Shown: positions 26,425 through 35,460, counted from the first letter of the stretch. The stretch is DNA of 64,000 bases from Bacillota bacterium (GCA_023416275.1 JAEZIB010000155.1:1-64000); one strand, 5' to 3'. Program-made: numbers and translations. The notes: a model not told the origin generated them from the sequence alone.

Positions 26425-27660
26425 CTAATAAAATAATTCTTTAAGCGAAATAAACAATTTCTTGAGAAAACTTTTATTTTTAGTCTTTTTATTTGTTTCA
26501 GGATTATCTTTTTTACTTATAGTGCTTGCTTCCTTATCTTGTTTTGCAATAAACTTAACTATTCCTGCTGCAGTACAATATTCCAGAGAAGTAATATCTT
26601 TAAGCTTTGGTGAGGCAACTCTAACAGGTAATTGAAAAATCTCATTTGCAAGTTGAGAGGCACCATCTAAAGAAGAAATACCATTACCTGACAATACAAC
26701 ACCGGCTCCATAGCTTCCAAGACAATTTTTCTCAATCATATCATGGCAAAGACTAAATATTTCACAAACCCTTGCCTCTATTACTTCTATCGCATCAGAT
26801 ACCATTATATTTTTCTTGAAACTCTCACTTATGTCATTTACAGATATCTCTTGATCATTTTTTATTAGGCTGGTTGCTGCCAACTGAAACTGCTTCTTTA
26901 TTCTTTCAGACTCTGCATAAGACATTTTTAAGGCTATAGATAGGTCATTGGAAATATGATCGCCTCCAACAGCAAAACAGTGATTCATTACCAACTTCTC
27001 GTTTTTGAATACACTTACTTCTGTAGTTCCACCACCTATGTCAACCAAAATAACTCCCATGTCCTTTTCATCTGGCATCAGAATACATTCTCCGGCTGCA
27101 AAGCCTTCAGCTACAAGCCCATCAACTTTGATACCCGCTTTTTCAACACTCCTGATTATATTTTGAACGGATATTATTTTCCCTATTACTACGTCAAAAT
27201 CACCTTCTAACATAGAACCTTTCATACCAACAGGATCAATTATTCCATCATATCCATCCACAATAAATTGACTTGGTACAACATCTATAACTTCACAATC
27301 CTCTGCTATAGGTATTGTTCCAGCAGAATAAATAAGCTTCTGCACATCCTCTTTTGTGATTTCTTTATTGCTGCTAATAACATTAGTAAAATTTCTATGC
27401 TTGATTATATTAGTATGTAGCCCTGAAATGTTTATATATGCTGAAATAACCTTTACCTCAGATTGAGCTTCAGCAATTCTGACAGAATTACGAATGGAAT
27501 CAGATGTAGCATCAATGTCAATAATTATTCCCTTTTTGACTCCGGTACAAGAGGATATCCCCCTACCTAAAATTTCAACTTCTAGTGCTCTGTCAACTTT
27601 ACCAATAACAGTACTTACTTTTGAAGTACCTATATCTATCCCTACAATGATATCAGACAC
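26425..27660 (-). CDS. ftsA: Cell division actin-like ATPase FtsA
   Basis: A 411-residue actin-fold protein. GIDIGTSKVSTVIG is the phosphate-1 motif, the SHS2 domain follows (ISAYINISGLHTN), and GVILVDIGGGTTEVSVF is phosphate-2. FtsA tethers FtsZ to the membrane. The C-terminus ends KKLFISLKELFY, a basic-hydrophobic amphipathic helix fitting the membrane-targeting role. A GTG start follows GGGGGTC. It is 140 bp upstream of ftsZ and follows sbp and divIB in the expected order. Confidence 0.93.
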   Translation of the reverse strand: MSDIIVGIDIGTSKVSTVIGKVDRALEVEILGRGISSCTGVKKGIIIDIDATSDSIRNSVRIAEAQSEVKVISAYINISGLHTNIIKHRNFTNVISSNKEITKEDVQKLIYSAGTIPIAEDCEVIDVVPSQFIVDGYDGIIDPVGMKGSMLEGDFDVVIGKIISVQNIIRSVEKAGIKVDGLVAEGFAAGECILMPDEKDMGVILVDIGGGTTEVSVFKNEKLVMNHCFAVGGDHISNDLSIALKMSYAESERIKKQFQLAATSLIKNDQEISVNDISESFKKNIMVSDAIEVIEARVCEIFSLCHDMIEKNCLGSYGAGVVLSGNGISSLDGASQLANEIFQLPVRVASPKLKDITSLEYCTAAGIVKFIAKQDKEASTISKKDNPETNKKTKNKSFLKKLFISLKELFY

Positions 27661-27705
27661 AAAACTGACCCCCTAATATTCTTACCAAATACCCTTCAAA
27701 AGTAC

Positions 27706-28068
27706 TTATGTTTCCTCTTTAACTATATTATCTTTTTTGAAGAACTTATTCAATACAAATCTTCTAATTAATGCAAAGTTTAAAAACAATCTATTACCAA
27801 ATGCAAATATAGCTGCAAGGTATATCTGAAGACCTAATTTATCGCCAATATAAGCCAGAATGGCAGCTAAAAGTGCGTTACCAAAAAATCCTGACAGAAA
27901 AATTCTCATATCAAACTTTTTATTTATTGTTGCTACCAAACCACCAAAAACAGAGTCCAAGGCTGCAAGTATTGCAACTGCAACGTATGTAAAATACTCT
28001 GATGGAATAGTTATTGGAATAAACATACCTATTAATATCCCTGCAATTAATCCTAAAATTGGTATCAT
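27706..28068 (-). CDS. sbp: Small basic protein Sbp (DUF1290)
   Basis: A 120-residue membrane protein with three to four transmembrane helices. It begins IPILGLIAGILIGMFIP and includes AILAALDSVFGGL, matching the Sbp/DUF1290 family found between divIB and ftsA/ftsZ in Firmicutes. Its function in division or sporulation is unknown. The ATG follows AAAGGAAG. The gene lies between divIB and ftsA. Confidence 0.9.
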   Translation of the reverse strand: MIPILGLIAGILIGMFIPITIPSEYFTYVAVAILAALDSVFGGLVATINKKFDMRIFLSGFFGNALLAAILAYIGDKLGLQIYLAAIFAFGNRLFLNFALIRRFVLNKFFKKDNIVKEET

Positions 28069-28124
28069 AATATCTTCCTTTCATATGTCGCATCATCCAA
28101 TGCAAATTAACTTATAATTATTTT

Positions 28125-28964
28125 TTAGTCCTTAGGTACAAAATATGGGTTATCACTGCCAGTTGAAAAAACTATGGTACCTTTCTGATTTTTGGTAATA
28201 TTGTTTGTAAATATCTGTTTAAAAACTTTCAAATCATATTCAATGTTATCAAAATCTCCGAATTCAGCATCTATTCTTCCTTCAAAATTAGCTGTTACAC
28301 AATTAATATCCGAAACCTTAATGGAAGTAAGCTTTTCATAAAACTTAATTTTTGATGTTTTATCACTTTTTAATAGTATATCACAAAATGGTATTAATAA
28401 CTGCAGTGGAGATTCTCCTTTAAATTTTACCTCTTGTCCTAAATTATAGCTATCCACCGATGTACCTATTATTTTAAAATATTTCTTTTTTATTTCAGAA
28501 TCTTTAATGATTTCTAAAGCATATCCTTCTTTATCAATCAGTACGCTTGTCCCATTAGTATCTAGAATTGCAAAAGGAGTTCTCTCTTGAATTTTAATTC
28601 TTATTGCTTTAGGTAACAAAGGTCTGACGCTAATAGATTTGACATATGGCATGGACTCATAAACATTTTGTTCCCTATCGTTGAATCTAAAGGATATTAA
28701 ATTCTTTGGTTTTTCTCCTAACATTTTAAATACATTTTGTCCTGTGATAAGCCCGGTACTATATATTATATCGTTAGATGAATACTTTTTGTTACCTGCC
28801 ACTTTAATTTCATCAACTATAAAAAAAGATGAGCGCGCAAAAATAATAGCAGCAATGCTAATAATAATAGTGAGCAATAATTTTCTAATTCTTTTTGCTC
28901 TCGCACGCTTCCTTTTTGAATCTTTTGTTTTTTTGTAAACAGCATTATTTGAAGTCTTTTTCAT
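28125..28964 (-). CDS. divIB: Cell division protein DivIB/FtsQ
   Basis: A 279-residue bitopic protein: basic cytoplasmic N-terminus (residues 1-28, many Lys/Arg), one transmembrane helix (residues ~29-48, LLLTIIISIAAIIFA), then a POTRA domain (FFIVDEIKVAGNKKYSSNDI) and a beta domain (MPYVKSISVRPLLPKAIRIKI). It works with FtsL/DivIC at the septum. It lies 6 bp downstream of the truncated murA, so its transcription probably depends on the promoter now found in front of that fragment. Confidence 0.92.
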   Translation of the reverse strand: MKKTSNNAVYKKTKDSKRKRARAKRIRKLLLTIIISIAAIIFARSSFFIVDEIKVAGNKKYSSNDIIYSTGLITGQNVFKMLGEKPKNLISFRFNDREQNVYESMPYVKSISVRPLLPKAIRIKIQERTPFAILDTNGTSVLIDKEGYALEIIKDSEIKKKYFKIIGTSVDSYNLGQEVKFKGESPLQLLIPFCDILLKSDKTSKIKFYEKLTSIKVSDINCVTANFEGRIDAEFGDFDNIEYDLKVFKQIFTNNITKNQKGTIVFSTGSDNPYFVPKD

Positions 28965-28970
28965 TTGTAT

Positions 28971-29948
28971 CTATATCCTTGTTATCTCTGCCCCAATTTC
29001 AGACAGTTTCTCTTCAACATTGTAATAACCTCTGTCAATGTGTTCAAGACCAGTAATAATAGTCTCACCATGAGCAGCCAAACCAGCTAAAATCAATGCC
29101 GCACCCCCACGCAAATCCCTCGCTACTACCTGTGCACCATTAAGTCGGTTAACACCTTTTATAACAGCCATGCGGCCATCTATTCTGATATTAGCCCCCA
29201 TTTTCAGCAACTCATCGACATGTTTATATCTGCTTTCAAATATTGTTTCGATAATAATACTTGTGCCTTTGCATAAAGTTAATAATGCCATCATCTGAGC
29301 CTGCATATCAGTAGGAAATCCTGGGTATGGTAAGGTTCTGATTACTTCTACTGCATCTAACTTAGTTCCTGAGATTACTTGGATATCATTGCGCTTGATA
29401 TTAATCTGACATCCCAAATCCCTCAAGACTGATGCAATTGAAATAATGTGCTCAGGTATAATATCCTTAATCGTTACATTACCACCTGTTATAGCCGATG
29501 CCACCATGTATGTTCCGGATATTATTCTATCTGGAATCACAGTATGTTCTACTTTAGTTAATTTTTTCTCATATCCCTTTATCCTAATAATGCTTGAACC
29601 AGCTCCGGTAACTTTTGCACCTATTTTTTGAAGAAAATTTTGCAAATCTATTATTTCCGGTTCTTTTGCTGCATTTCTGATAATAGTATCACCTTGAGCA
29701 TATACTGCAGCAATCATAGCATTTTCTGTTGCTCCCACACTTGGATAGTCAAGATATATTTCACAGCCTTTTAGTCCGTCAGTTTCACAACTTATGTATC
29801 CGCCATTAGTATCATTTATTTTGGCGCCTAAGCTTCTAAGTGCTTTTAAGTGTAAATCAATAGGTCTTGGGCCTATTTCACAACCACCTGAATGTGTTAC
29901 TATATTGGCAAAATCACTTGTGTTATTTAAGATTCGATAATGCACCAT
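28971..29948 (-). pseudogene. murA: UDP-GlcNAc 1-carboxyvinyltransferase MurA, C-terminal fragment (first ~115 residues missing)
   Basis: From the codon for SGGCEIGPRP (Cys codon 29880-29882) to the stop, this matches MurA from the catalytic Cys115 to the end, about 303 residues with all later features intact (PSVGATENAM, FPTDMQAQ, SRYKHVDEL, DLRGGAALILAGLAAHG). The preceding frame does not encode MurA; it translates a dispersed repeat. Possible in-frame starts are ATG 29946-29948, ATG 30012-30014 and TTG 30069-30071, none with a good ribosome binding site. The missing N-terminus lies 11.8 kb away at 41703-42062, same strand. Either a broken gene or one half of a two-part enzyme; a second murA may exist elsewhere. 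divIB follows after 6 bp. Confidence 0.85.
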
Positions 29949-30041
29949 GTTTGCACAAACACTTCTATATTGACAAAAACCACTTGTGGGCTTTGGGGCT
30001 CGAAAACGCACCATGTATGCAGCAATTTTCGTTTCGAGCTT
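29931..30041 (-). repeat. Composite element copy fused to the truncated murA
   Basis: Read on the minus strand, a 42-bp hairpin unit (29998-30039; arms GCTCGAAAC and GTTTTCGAGC) is followed by the small hairpin CCCACAAGTGG and a degenerate second unit GTTTGTGCAAACATGGTGC (29936-29960). It then runs without a block carrying a ribosome binding site straight into murA coding sequence near 29900. The order matches the start of the composite elements at 18437-18688 and 45740-46066. Confidence 0.8.
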
Positions 30042-30071
30042 ATTATACCACAATTTAATATTACCCAGCAA
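30042..30071 (-). promoter_or_regulatory. Sigma-A-type promoter for murA(C)-divIB-sbp
   Basis: On the minus strand TTGCTG (30066-30071) and TATAAT (30042-30047) are 18 bp apart. The predicted transcription start falls in the first bases of the GCTCGAAAC hairpin at 29998-30039, so the transcript would begin with that hairpin. This may now be the promoter for the division operon. Confidence 0.6.
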
Positions 30072-30261
30072 TTGTGATATTTGAGGATATTAATGTCAAT
30101 AATTATAAACAAAGTTAAATACTATAGCAGCAACTTTTTATATGCAAAAGATGATTTGTTAAATTAAAACATTATAATAACTTATTTATATGATATAATG
30201 TGTAATTGAAATGTTTTAGATATACCATTTATTGATGATTACATATTTTAGAAATTATAAC

Positions 30262-30314
30262 AAAGGAGGCCATAATCCATTTTACACGGAAATACGGAGA
30301 TGGATAATATTATG
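30262..30314 (+). promoter_or_regulatory. Shine-Dalgarno, bridging hairpin and start of murT
   Basis: A perfect AAAGGAGG (30262-30269) is 42 bp before the likely ATG (30312). Between them ATAATCCAT (30272-30280) pairs with ATGGATAAT (30300-30308) with one mismatch. Folding removes the intervening bases and leaves about five bases between the Shine-Dalgarno and ATG. The aroF leader at 32933-33001 has the same design. Confidence 0.55.
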
Positions 30315-31715
30315 AAATTAAGACAAGTTATCTCTATTATTATATCCAAACTAACTATTTCTTTATTGCACCTTTTGAAAAGTGGCGGCACTACTCTGCC
30401 CGGAAAAGTAGCATTTAAGCTATACCCAGGTATACTTAAATCAATTGCAGAAAACTTTGAGATTATAATGGTTACTGGTACCAATGGCAAGACTACTACA
30501 ACAAGGATTGTAGAAGAAATTCTAAAAAACAACAATGTAGATTACATAACAAATAAATCTGGCGCTAATCTTTTAAGTGGAATAACAACTTTATTCATTC
30601 AAGCAGTTTCAATTAGTGGAAAGCCAAAACATAGGGTTGCTCTCATTGAAAGTGACGAGGCTGCCTTTAATCAGGTAACAAAGCATATTACTCCAAAAGC
30701 TGTTATCGTTACAAACTTTTTTAGAGACCAATTAGATAGATACGGCGAACTTTATTCTACACTAAATGCTGTAAAATCTGGTCTTGACCGAATTAGTGGT
30801 AATACAACTTTAATTTTAAATGCAGATGACTCAATGTGTGCATCTCTGGGAATAGATACCATAAAACCAGTAATTTACTATGGGATTAATCAACAGGCAT
30901 ATCAAGGTTCTTCAGAAAATACAAATTCCGATGCTATGTTCTGTATCCTATGCAAAAATAAATATGAGTATTCAAATCATATTTATGGACATCTAGGAGG
31001 CTTCTACTGTACTAATTGCGGATATAAAAGGCCCGATGCTCATCTAGAATGTATTGAAATACAAGAAGCTGGTAGCAGCTACTCTACTATTAAATGCAAA
31101 TGCTCATCCTCTTTGTCGCAAGAAAACAATGAGTTTGTCACCCGAATAAATCTTCCTGGATTGTACAACATTTATAATGCAATGTCTGCTGCTGCTTGTG
31201 GTCTTGCTTTAGATTATAAGGTTGAGACTATATCAAGTGCGCTAAAATCCTTTGAATCTGGCTTTGGCAGAATGGAAGCAATAAATGTTATGGACAAGAC
31301 TATTAAGCTAATACTTGTTAAAAATCCTACAGGATTTAATCAAGTTCTCAGCTTTTTAGCTCTTGAGAATCAAGCGTTAAATACTGCTTTTTTGATTAAT
31401 GATAACTTAGCTGATGGAACCGATATTTCATGGCTGTGGGATGTTGATTTTGAGCAATTGAATAATGTATCCGATAAAATTGACGGATTGATTACCTCAG
31501 GTGTAAGGGGCGAGGATATGGCTGTACGCCTCAAATATAGTGGTCTTGACACCTCTAAGATCAAAATAATAAAGGATTATCACATGCTAATTGAAGAAGG
31601 CTTGAAAAAGACACCTCCGGGAGGCTGTTTTTACATCCTTCCCACATACACTGCAATGCTTGACATTCGTAGTATTTTAAAGAAAAAGTTTAATCTAAAG
31701 GAGTTCTGGAAATAA
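30312..31715 (+). CDS. murT: Lipid II isoglutaminyl synthase subunit MurT
   Basis: A Mur-ligase-like protein of ~467 residues that, with GatD, amidates the D-Glu of the peptidoglycan stem to D-isoglutamine. ATP-binding loop MVTGTNGKTTTTR is near residue 55; the central domain contains four cysteines (CILC and CTNC, about residues 210-235) forming the MurT zinc ribbon; the C-terminal domain DUF1727 follows (LVKNPTGFNQVL). The frame also opens at ATG 30300, but only the ATG at 30312 is served by AAAGGAGG, through a hairpin. Overlaps gatD as TAATG. Confidence 0.93.
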   Translation: MKLRQVISIIISKLTISLLHLLKSGGTTLPGKVAFKLYPGILKSIAENFEIIMVTGTNGKTTTTRIVEEILKNNNVDYITNKSGANLLSGITTLFIQAVSISGKPKHRVALIESDEAAFNQVTKHITPKAVIVTNFFRDQLDRYGELYSTLNAVKSGLDRISGNTTLILNADDSMCASLGIDTIKPVIYYGINQQAYQGSSENTNSDAMFCILCKNKYEYSNHIYGHLGGFYCTNCGYKRPDAHLECIEIQEAGSSYSTIKCKCSSSLSQENNEFVTRINLPGLYNIYNAMSAAACGLALDYKVETISSALKSFESGFGRMEAINVMDKTIKLILVKNPTGFNQVLSFLALENQALNTAFLINDNLADGTDISWLWDVDFEQLNNVSDKIDGLITSGVRGEDMAVRLKYSGLDTSKIKIIKDYHMLIEEGLKKTPPGGCFYILPTYTAMLDIRSILKKKFNLKEFWK

Positions 31716-32461
31716 TGTTAGATTTAAATATTTGTCATCTATACCCTGATCTACTGAATACCTACGGAGACAGAGGAAATTTGTTAGCTCTTCAAAAACG
31801 GGCTCAGTGGCATGGCATTAATACAACTGTACAAAACGTAACAATTGGTGATAATTTTGACGCTTCTGCTTTCGATATTATTTTTTTAGGTGGTGGACAA
31901 GATTATGAGCAAGAAATTATCCAAAAAGATGTTCTAGAACAAAAGAACACTGAAATAAAAAATGCCATTGACAATATGAAGGTTTTTCTATGTATTTGCG
32001 GTGGCTATCAGCTTATGGGTAAATATTACAAAACCTGGGACGGCAAGGAGATAGAGTTTCTTGGAGCTCTAGATTTATGGACTGTTGGTGGCAAGGAAAG
32101 AATGATAGGAAATATTGTTTTTGAAAGCGATTTTATAATGGATAATGGCAATCCTCTTAAAATTGTTGGATTTGAAAATCACTCAGGCAGAACTTACTTA
32201 GGTGAAAATATTCGTCCTTTGGGTAAGGTCCTCTTTGGTAATGGAAATAACGGTACTGATGGTTATGAAGGAGCGGTATACAATAATGTTTACTGTTCCT
32301 ATTCTCATGGAAGCCTTCTTCCTAAAAATCCTATGCTGACAGATCATTTACTGACTTTAGCATTAAAACAAAAATATAATGATTTTGATTCCCTTGGGAT
32401 GTTGGATGATACATTTGAAAATGCAGCAAGAAACACTGTTATTCAAAGAATACTAAAATAA
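31715..32461 (+). CDS. gatD: Lipid II isoglutaminyl synthase glutaminase subunit GatD
   Basis: A 248-residue class I glutamine amidotransferase-like protein that supplies ammonia to MurT. The nucleophile is the Cys in LCICGGYQLMGKYY (about residue 90) and the catalytic His lies in YSHGSLLPKNP (about residue 190). It begins NICHLYPDLLNTYGDRGNLL, a conserved GatD start. The ATG overlaps the murT stop, so the two subunits are translationally coupled. Confidence 0.95.
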   Translation: MLDLNICHLYPDLLNTYGDRGNLLALQKRAQWHGINTTVQNVTIGDNFDASAFDIIFLGGGQDYEQEIIQKDVLEQKNTEIKNAIDNMKVFLCICGGYQLMGKYYKTWDGKEIEFLGALDLWTVGGKERMIGNIVFESDFIMDNGNPLKIVGFENHSGRTYLGENIRPLGKVLFGNGNNGTDGYEGAVYNNVYCSYSHGSLLPKNPMLTDHLLTLALKQKYNDFDSLGMLDDTFENAARNTVIQRILK

Positions 32462-32579
32462 AAAAGCTGATATTTTTTTGTTAAATTTTACAATATTAAA
32501 AAAATGGTTGACTTCATTTGTAAAAACATGTTAGTATTTATTTAATATAATATTTGTAACGAAATGTGATGAATGGGAA

Positions 32580-32836
32580 AAGTAAATTATATGTGTCTTT
32601 ACAGCGAGCAATGAGATGATGGAAGCATTGCAGGATAGTATACTTGAAGTTCTCCCACGAACAGTTGGCTGAAACTTATATGTAGGTCGTACCGGGTCTT
32701 CCCGTTATAGAAGGAGTGTATCGGATAGCTTATGGTTTTCCTGTACATGTATGAGTGGGTTTTAACCAATTTGGGTGGTAACGCGTGGATACAAGTCTTC
32801 GTCCCTATTTTATTAGGGATGAGGGCTTTTTTTATT
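32580..32836 (+). promoter_or_regulatory. T-box riboswitch before aroF
   Basis: A T-box leader: stem I region with AGCGAGCAATGAGATGATGG at ~32607, the conserved T-box GGGTGGTAACGCG (32773-32785) and a terminator hairpin CGTCCCTA/TAGGGATG followed by a T-run (32800-32836). Uncharged tRNA would favour antitermination and aroF expression. The specifier codon is not certain; TAT (Tyr) in TGAAACTTATATG near 32668-32680 fits the gene, but I cannot fold it here. Confidence 0.92.
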
Positions 32837-32932
32837 TAAAAATACCTACTGCATAGTTCATCACGAACCATTAACAGGTATAGCAAAGCAATTAAATCAA
32901 ACAAGTATTAAACGTCTAAAAATTAACTTATC

Positions 32933-33001
32933 AAAGGAGGTGCAAGTCCATGTCATTTCTATATTACTTATTGTAGAATGCAGGACATGGATATAATTAT
33001 G
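32933..33001 (+). promoter_or_regulatory. Shine-Dalgarno, mini-ORF and hairpin before aroF
   Basis: AAAGGAGG (32933-32940) is followed at normal distance by ATG (32950) of an eight-residue frame MSFLYYLL ending at TAG 32976. TCCATGTC (32947-32954) pairs perfectly with GACATGGA (32984-32991). Folding would bring the Shine-Dalgarno to about 11-13 bases from the true aroF ATG at 32999. Two readings are possible: a leader peptide rich in aromatic codons, or a looped-out start as in murT. Confidence 0.5.
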
Positions 33002-34012
33002 ATTATAGTAATGAAGCAGAATGCAACAAATCAAGATATTCAAAATGTTGAAAACAGGTTAATAGAGCTTGGGTTTAAAACACACCCTATAATGGGAGAA
33101 ATAAAAACAGTTATCGGTGCTATCGGTGATAAAAGACTTCTAAATATTCACGCTGTTTCACAAATGCAGGGTGTTGAAACGCTGGTTCCGATTATGAAGC
33201 CTTACAAGCTGGCAAGCAATGAACTGCAGCAAACACCTACAATAATTGATTTAGGAGATGTAAAAATCGGTGGTAATGAAATTGTTGTAATGGCTGGGCC
33301 TTGTGCAATTGAGAATGAAAAGGATTTCGTCTCAACGGCTGTCAGTGTTAAGAACAGTGGAGCTAAAATACTTCGTGGCGGCGCATTTAAGCCAAGAAGC
33401 TCTCCATATGCATTTCAAGGACTTGAGGAAGATGGTCTCAAAATAATGGTAGCAGGTCGTGAAGCAACAGGACTTAAGCTAGTAACAGAAGTAGTTGACA
33501 CCCGAGATGTAGAGCTTGTAAACAAATATACGGATATTTTCCAAATAGGTGCCCGAAATATGCAAAACTTCAGACTGCTAAGCGAAGTAGGTATGACAAA
33601 CAAACCTGTTCTTCTCAAAAGGGGCTTATCTGCAACAATTGAAGAATGGTTAATGGCAGCTGAATATATAATTGCTGAAGGAAACCAAAACGTAATTCTT
33701 TGTGAAAGAGGTATACGTACGTATGAAACAATGACAAGAAATACTCTTGATTTAAGTGCCATCCCTGTAATAAAGGAAGTTTCACATCTGCCAATAATTG
33801 TAGACCCAAGTCATGCAACGGGCAATTGGAAATATGTCCCTGCACTTGCTAAAGGTGCTATTGCTACAGGTGCTGATGGACTAATAATTGAAGTTCACCT
33901 TAATCCCCCAACTGCTCTCTGTGATGGTCCTCAATCACTGAGACCCGAAAGATTTGGTACATTAATGGACGAATTGAGACTTGTTGCTCAGTCAGTTCAA
34001 AGAACTATCTAA
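32999..34012 (+). CDS. aroF: 3-deoxy-7-phosphoheptulonate (DAHP) synthase, type I-beta
   Basis: First enzyme of aromatic amino acid synthesis, joining PEP and erythrose-4-phosphate. An N-terminal ferredoxin-like regulatory domain (MIIVMKQNAT ... TVIGAIGD, residues 1-70) precedes the TIM barrel with MAGPCAIEN, LRGGAFKPRSSPYAFQG, ILCERGIRTYE and VDPSHATG. The layout is that of the Thermotoga/Bacillus-type enzyme, ~338 residues. The frame opens at ATG 32978, but the family start is MIIVMK at 32999. Regulated by the upstream T-box. Confidence 0.95.
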   Translation: MIIVMKQNATNQDIQNVENRLIELGFKTHPIMGEIKTVIGAIGDKRLLNIHAVSQMQGVETLVPIMKPYKLASNELQQTPTIIDLGDVKIGGNEIVVMAGPCAIENEKDFVSTAVSVKNSGAKILRGGAFKPRSSPYAFQGLEEDGLKIMVAGREATGLKLVTEVVDTRDVELVNKYTDIFQIGARNMQNFRLLSEVGMTNKPVLLKRGLSATIEEWLMAAEYIIAEGNQNVILCERGIRTYETMTRNTLDLSAIPVIKEVSHLPIIVDPSHATGNWKYVPALAKGAIATGADGLIIEVHLNPPTALCDGPQSLRPERFGTLMDELRLVAQSVQRTI

Positions 34013-34491
34013 TTGATTTGTAAAATTTGACTTTTGTAATTATTAACTGGATTTTTCGTTTGAAAATTGTATGTGTTCTACCATAAAAGGGAATTTGCTT
34101 AAAACAATTGAATGAATTAGTTGTTGAATAAACTATACTAATTCATTTAATTATTTTAGCAAGCCATTGATTAATCTTCCATACATGGATTGTTTTTATT
34201 TATAAAGTTGAGTTATAAATTATATTAAAAATTTGTAAAACGTTAAGCATTAGTAATTCAAAGCATATTCCTTTTCCTTTCAGCAAACACCTATTTAATT
34301 GTAATGCTTTATATTCCATTTATAGTAAATCATTTTTTGCCATATATATATTATGCCAGACAACAGAAAAAACACCTTACTTCACATAAATATCCATTTT
34401 AATGTTATCCTGTAAAATACCTAAAATTAAAATAGTATTATCTTTAAGAAGGTGTTATATTATGCCTATGGCTTATTCTATTAAATAATTT
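34013..34491. other. Gap with one MITE end and a distant inverted repeat
   Basis: About 480 bp without a gene. AAAGTTGAGT at 34204-34213 equals the right end of the ACTCAACTTT MITE family, but no left end was found, so it is a relic or chance. AACACCTT (about 34369) and AAGGTGTT (about 34450) form an 8-bp inverted repeat 80 bp apart. Otherwise AT-rich. Confidence 0.35.
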
Positions 34492-34833
34492 CTAAAAGCC
34501 CTCATCAAATGGCTCCATTGAGAATTCTTGTACCCCATTATAAACAACCTTCAGATATTTTACATCGCCATATTTAGTCTTGTCTGATTCATTTAAAAGA
34601 ATGTACACTGATGTATTATCATATACTTTAATGTTAATCCTATCAAAAATGTCTTTTTGCAATACATCCAAAACTGCACTTATGTTCTCAACAGCTGAAT
34701 GGCTAGACTTGCTTTCAACAATTACCGGCATTTTAGAATTGTCTGGATTTAGTATTTCAACATGTATAATTCCAGGCTCAATTACATTGTCTGTAGGATA
34801 TAGTAAGTCTCTTTCAAAAAGCACTGATTTCAT
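34492..34833 (-). CDS. Hypothetical protein, 113 aa
   Basis: I do not recognise the family. The protein is acidic, soluble, without signal peptide or membrane helix, and predicted mixed alpha/beta. It has an AGGAGG site a few bases before its ATG and codon use like its neighbours, so it is probably real. It lies alone between aroF (opposite strand) and the lytic transglycosylase gene, 49 bp upstream of that gene and same strand, so co-transcription is possible. Confidence 0.7.
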   Translation of the reverse strand: MKSVLFERDLLYPTDNVIEPGIIHVEILNPDNSKMPVIVESKSSHSAVENISAVLDVLQKDIFDRINIKVYDNTSVYILLNESDKTKYGDVKYLKVVYNGVQEFSMEPFDEGF

Positions 34834-34881
34834 TTTTTTTCCTCCTCATAAAATGAAATAATCCATATCTATAAAATATCA

Positions 34882-35460
34882 TTATTTCTGTTCACCGTAA
34901 AGCTTTTTGTATATATAATTATATCTTTTAATCTTTTTTACATAGTCCTCAGTTTCTTTAAAGGGTATTCTATCCAATGTTATACCGTTGCTGCTAATAT
35001 CTGTATCCTTCAACCATTTTGCTACATTTCCGCTGCCTGCATTATATGCCGATAGTGCAAGCTCAACATTTTGATTATATTGATTGATTAATTTTGAAAT
35101 GTACCAGCATCCAATTCTAATATTAGTCTCTGGCTTCAGTAACATACTGCTTTCAAAATCCTTTATTTCAATTTTTTCTGCAGCCCACTCTCCAGTGCTA
35201 TCCATTATTTGCATTAAACCTTTTGCATTTCTAGGTGAAACTGCTTTAGGATTAAAACCGCTCTCTGCTTTAATAATAGAATAAACAAGATTTTTATTTA
35301 AACCATATTCATCAGAATATTTCTCAACATAATTGGAATATTTGGTTGGAAACACCTGTCTTAAAGCATATCCTGCTAAGTTTACTGAAAAAATAATAAA
35401 TAATATCAAGAACAAAAAAATAAAAAGTCCTTTTTGACTACTCCTAGTCTTCTTTTTCAA
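34882..35460 (-). CDS. Membrane-anchored lytic transglycosylase (SLT domain)
   Basis: A 192-residue protein with one N-terminal transmembrane helix (residues ~12-32, FIFLFLILFIIFSVNLAGY) and an SLT domain. The catalytic Glu lies in SIIKAESGFNPKAVSPRNAKG; LMQIMDST, ALSAYNAGSGNVAKWL and RYNYIYKKLY complete the family signature. It cleaves peptidoglycan to 1,6-anhydro-muropeptides outside the membrane. Start is TTG behind GAGGTG. Close to Bacillus YjbJ-like enzymes. Confidence 0.92.
   Translation of the reverse strand: MKKKTRSSQKGLFIFLFLILFIIFSVNLAGYALRQVFPTKYSNYVEKYSDEYGLNKNLVYSIIKAESGFNPKAVSPRNAKGLMQIMDSTGEWAAEKIEIKDFESSMLLKPETNIRIGCWYISKLINQYNQNVELALSAYNAGSGNVAKWLKDTDISSNGITLDRIPFKETEDYVKKIKRYNYIYKKLYGEQK

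Noticed and set aside
29901..30071. Native N-terminal extension of MurA giving a 366-residue protein
   Set aside because: The extension translates the dispersed hairpin repeat and a promoter; it has no MurA similarity and lacks a ribosome binding site.
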